Made by a program: the position numbers and the translations under genes | Shown here: positions 12,151 to 12,603 of the stretch, piece by piece | Numbering within the stretch: the first letter of the stretch is position 1 | Layout: each line of letters starts with the position of its first letter | NCBI GenBank assembly: GCA_015655225.1 | Contig: JAATFK010000710.1 | Span: forward strand, 1-12,603 | DNA from: Solirubrobacterales bacterium | Lineage (GTDB): Bacteria > Actinomycetota > Thermoleophilia > Solirubrobacterales > Solirubrobacteraceae | Direction: 5' to 3' | Length of the DNA: 12,603 nucleotides | Notes under the pieces: generated by a model | Databases searched by the model: none | What the model saw: only the letters and a program-made list of their open reading frames with translations | What the model was told of the DNA's origin: nothing

Positions 12151-12603
12151 ATGAGCGATCCGATGACGGCAGACCAGGTCCTGACCACCACGCGCGCCGT
12201 CCGCTGGCGGCTGGACTTCGACCGGCCGGTCGAGCCGGAGCTGCTGCGCGAGTGCGTCCGGATCGCCCTGCAGGCGCCGGCCGGGAGCAACCGCACCGCC
12301 GTCCGCTTCGTGATCGTCACCGACCCAGAGCTGCGCGCGGGGATCGGCGCGATCTACGCGGAGTGCTACGCGCAGTACCGCCAGTCGCCCGGCTACATCG
12401 GCAACGCGCTCGCGGGCGACGACCCCGCCGTCCAGGAGCGCTCGGCGCGTTCGGCCGACCTGCTCGGTGAGCGGATGGGCGACGCCCCGGCCCTCGTGAT
12501 CGGCTGCGTCGAGGGCCGCCTGCCCGACCCCGTCTCGCCGGCTGCCGCGCTCGGCTTCGCGGGCGCCGGGCTGCCGGCGATGTGGTCCTTCATGCTCGCC
12601 GCC
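12151..12603 (+). CDS. Nitroreductase-family protein (C-terminus outside window)
   Basis: The first 151 residues are visible. VLTTTRAVRWRLDFDRPVEPELL (10-32) is the usual N-terminal segment with the Arg residues that contact the FMN phosphate. It is followed by LRECVRIALQAPAGSNRTAVRFVIVTD (31-57), where the family normally has a P-S/A-xxN flavin-binding stretch, and later GDAPALVIGCVEG and GLPAMWSFMLAA, the start of the helix preceding the second flavin contact. The enzyme is expected to be an FMN-dependent NAD(P)H oxidoreductase acting on nitro compounds, quinones or related substrates. ATG 12151 has no Shine-Dalgarno; a weak GATCCT lies 7 nt upstream, consistent with a leaderless start. ATG 12163 is an alternative. 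It is divergent from vapBC and probably unrelated to it. Confidence 0.85.
   Translation, partial: MSDPMTADQVLTTTRAVRWRLDFDRPVEPELLRECVRIALQAPAGSNRTAVRFVIVTDPELRAGIGAIYAECYAQYRQSPGYIGNALAGDDPAVQERSARSADLLGERMGDAPALVIGCVEGRLPDPVSPAAALGFAGAGLPAMWSFMLAA

Overview
The window is very GC-rich with strong G/C preference at third codon positions, has short intergenic gaps, and uses many GTG starts. Several genes lack a Shine-Dalgarno and instead carry a TANNNT box 7-8 nt before the start codon, which suggests leaderless transcripts. Together with a DyP-type peroxidase, a DHA2-family exporter, many TetR regulators and a DUF3494 ice-binding-like surface protein, this points to a high-GC actinobacterium, possibly the Solirubrobacterales/Thermoleophilia group. 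That assignment is inference. No rRNA, tRNA, CRISPR array, insertion sequence or phage gene is visible.

Layout. (1) 1-1049: a GntR/HutC regulator (cut by the window edge) diverges from a TSUP/TauE-type anion exporter across a small palindromic operator. (2) 1073-3296: a TetR regulator diverges from a 14-TM DHA2 (EmrB/QacA-like) exporter, with two tandem palindromes 23 bp apart between them. (3) 3294-4550: a solitary PLD-like (HKD) protein, apparently preceded by a 14-codon leaderless ORF whose stop overlaps its start. (4) 4554-7238: two mirrored modules, TetR<- ->SDR and SDR<- ->TetR. The two SDR genes converge and overlap by 4 bp, and both encode proteins lacking the canonical YxxxK catalytic pair. 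(5) 7239-9009: a frameshifted hypothetical gene, then a class-B-like DyP peroxidase with a C-terminal peptide resembling the encapsulin cargo-loading signal; no encapsulin gene is in the window. (6) 9006-11267: a secreted 753-residue protein with an N-terminal DUF3494 domain, four Ig-like repeats of exactly 89 residues, a Thr-Pro linker and a C-terminal beta domain. (7) 11423-12060: a VapBC toxin-antitoxin pair with a perfect inverted repeat as likely operator. (8) 12151-end: the start of a nitroreductase-family protein.

How the genes work together. Most of the window is small self-contained regulator-plus-effector units (exporters and oxidoreductases each beside a one-component repressor), the arrangement expected of an accessory detoxification/stress region. 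The TA pair and the PLD nuclease-like gene also suggest an accessory region. The strongest leads for a second look are the orphan encapsulin-type DyP cargo, the mirrored non-canonical SDR modules, and the PLD protein with its leader ORF.
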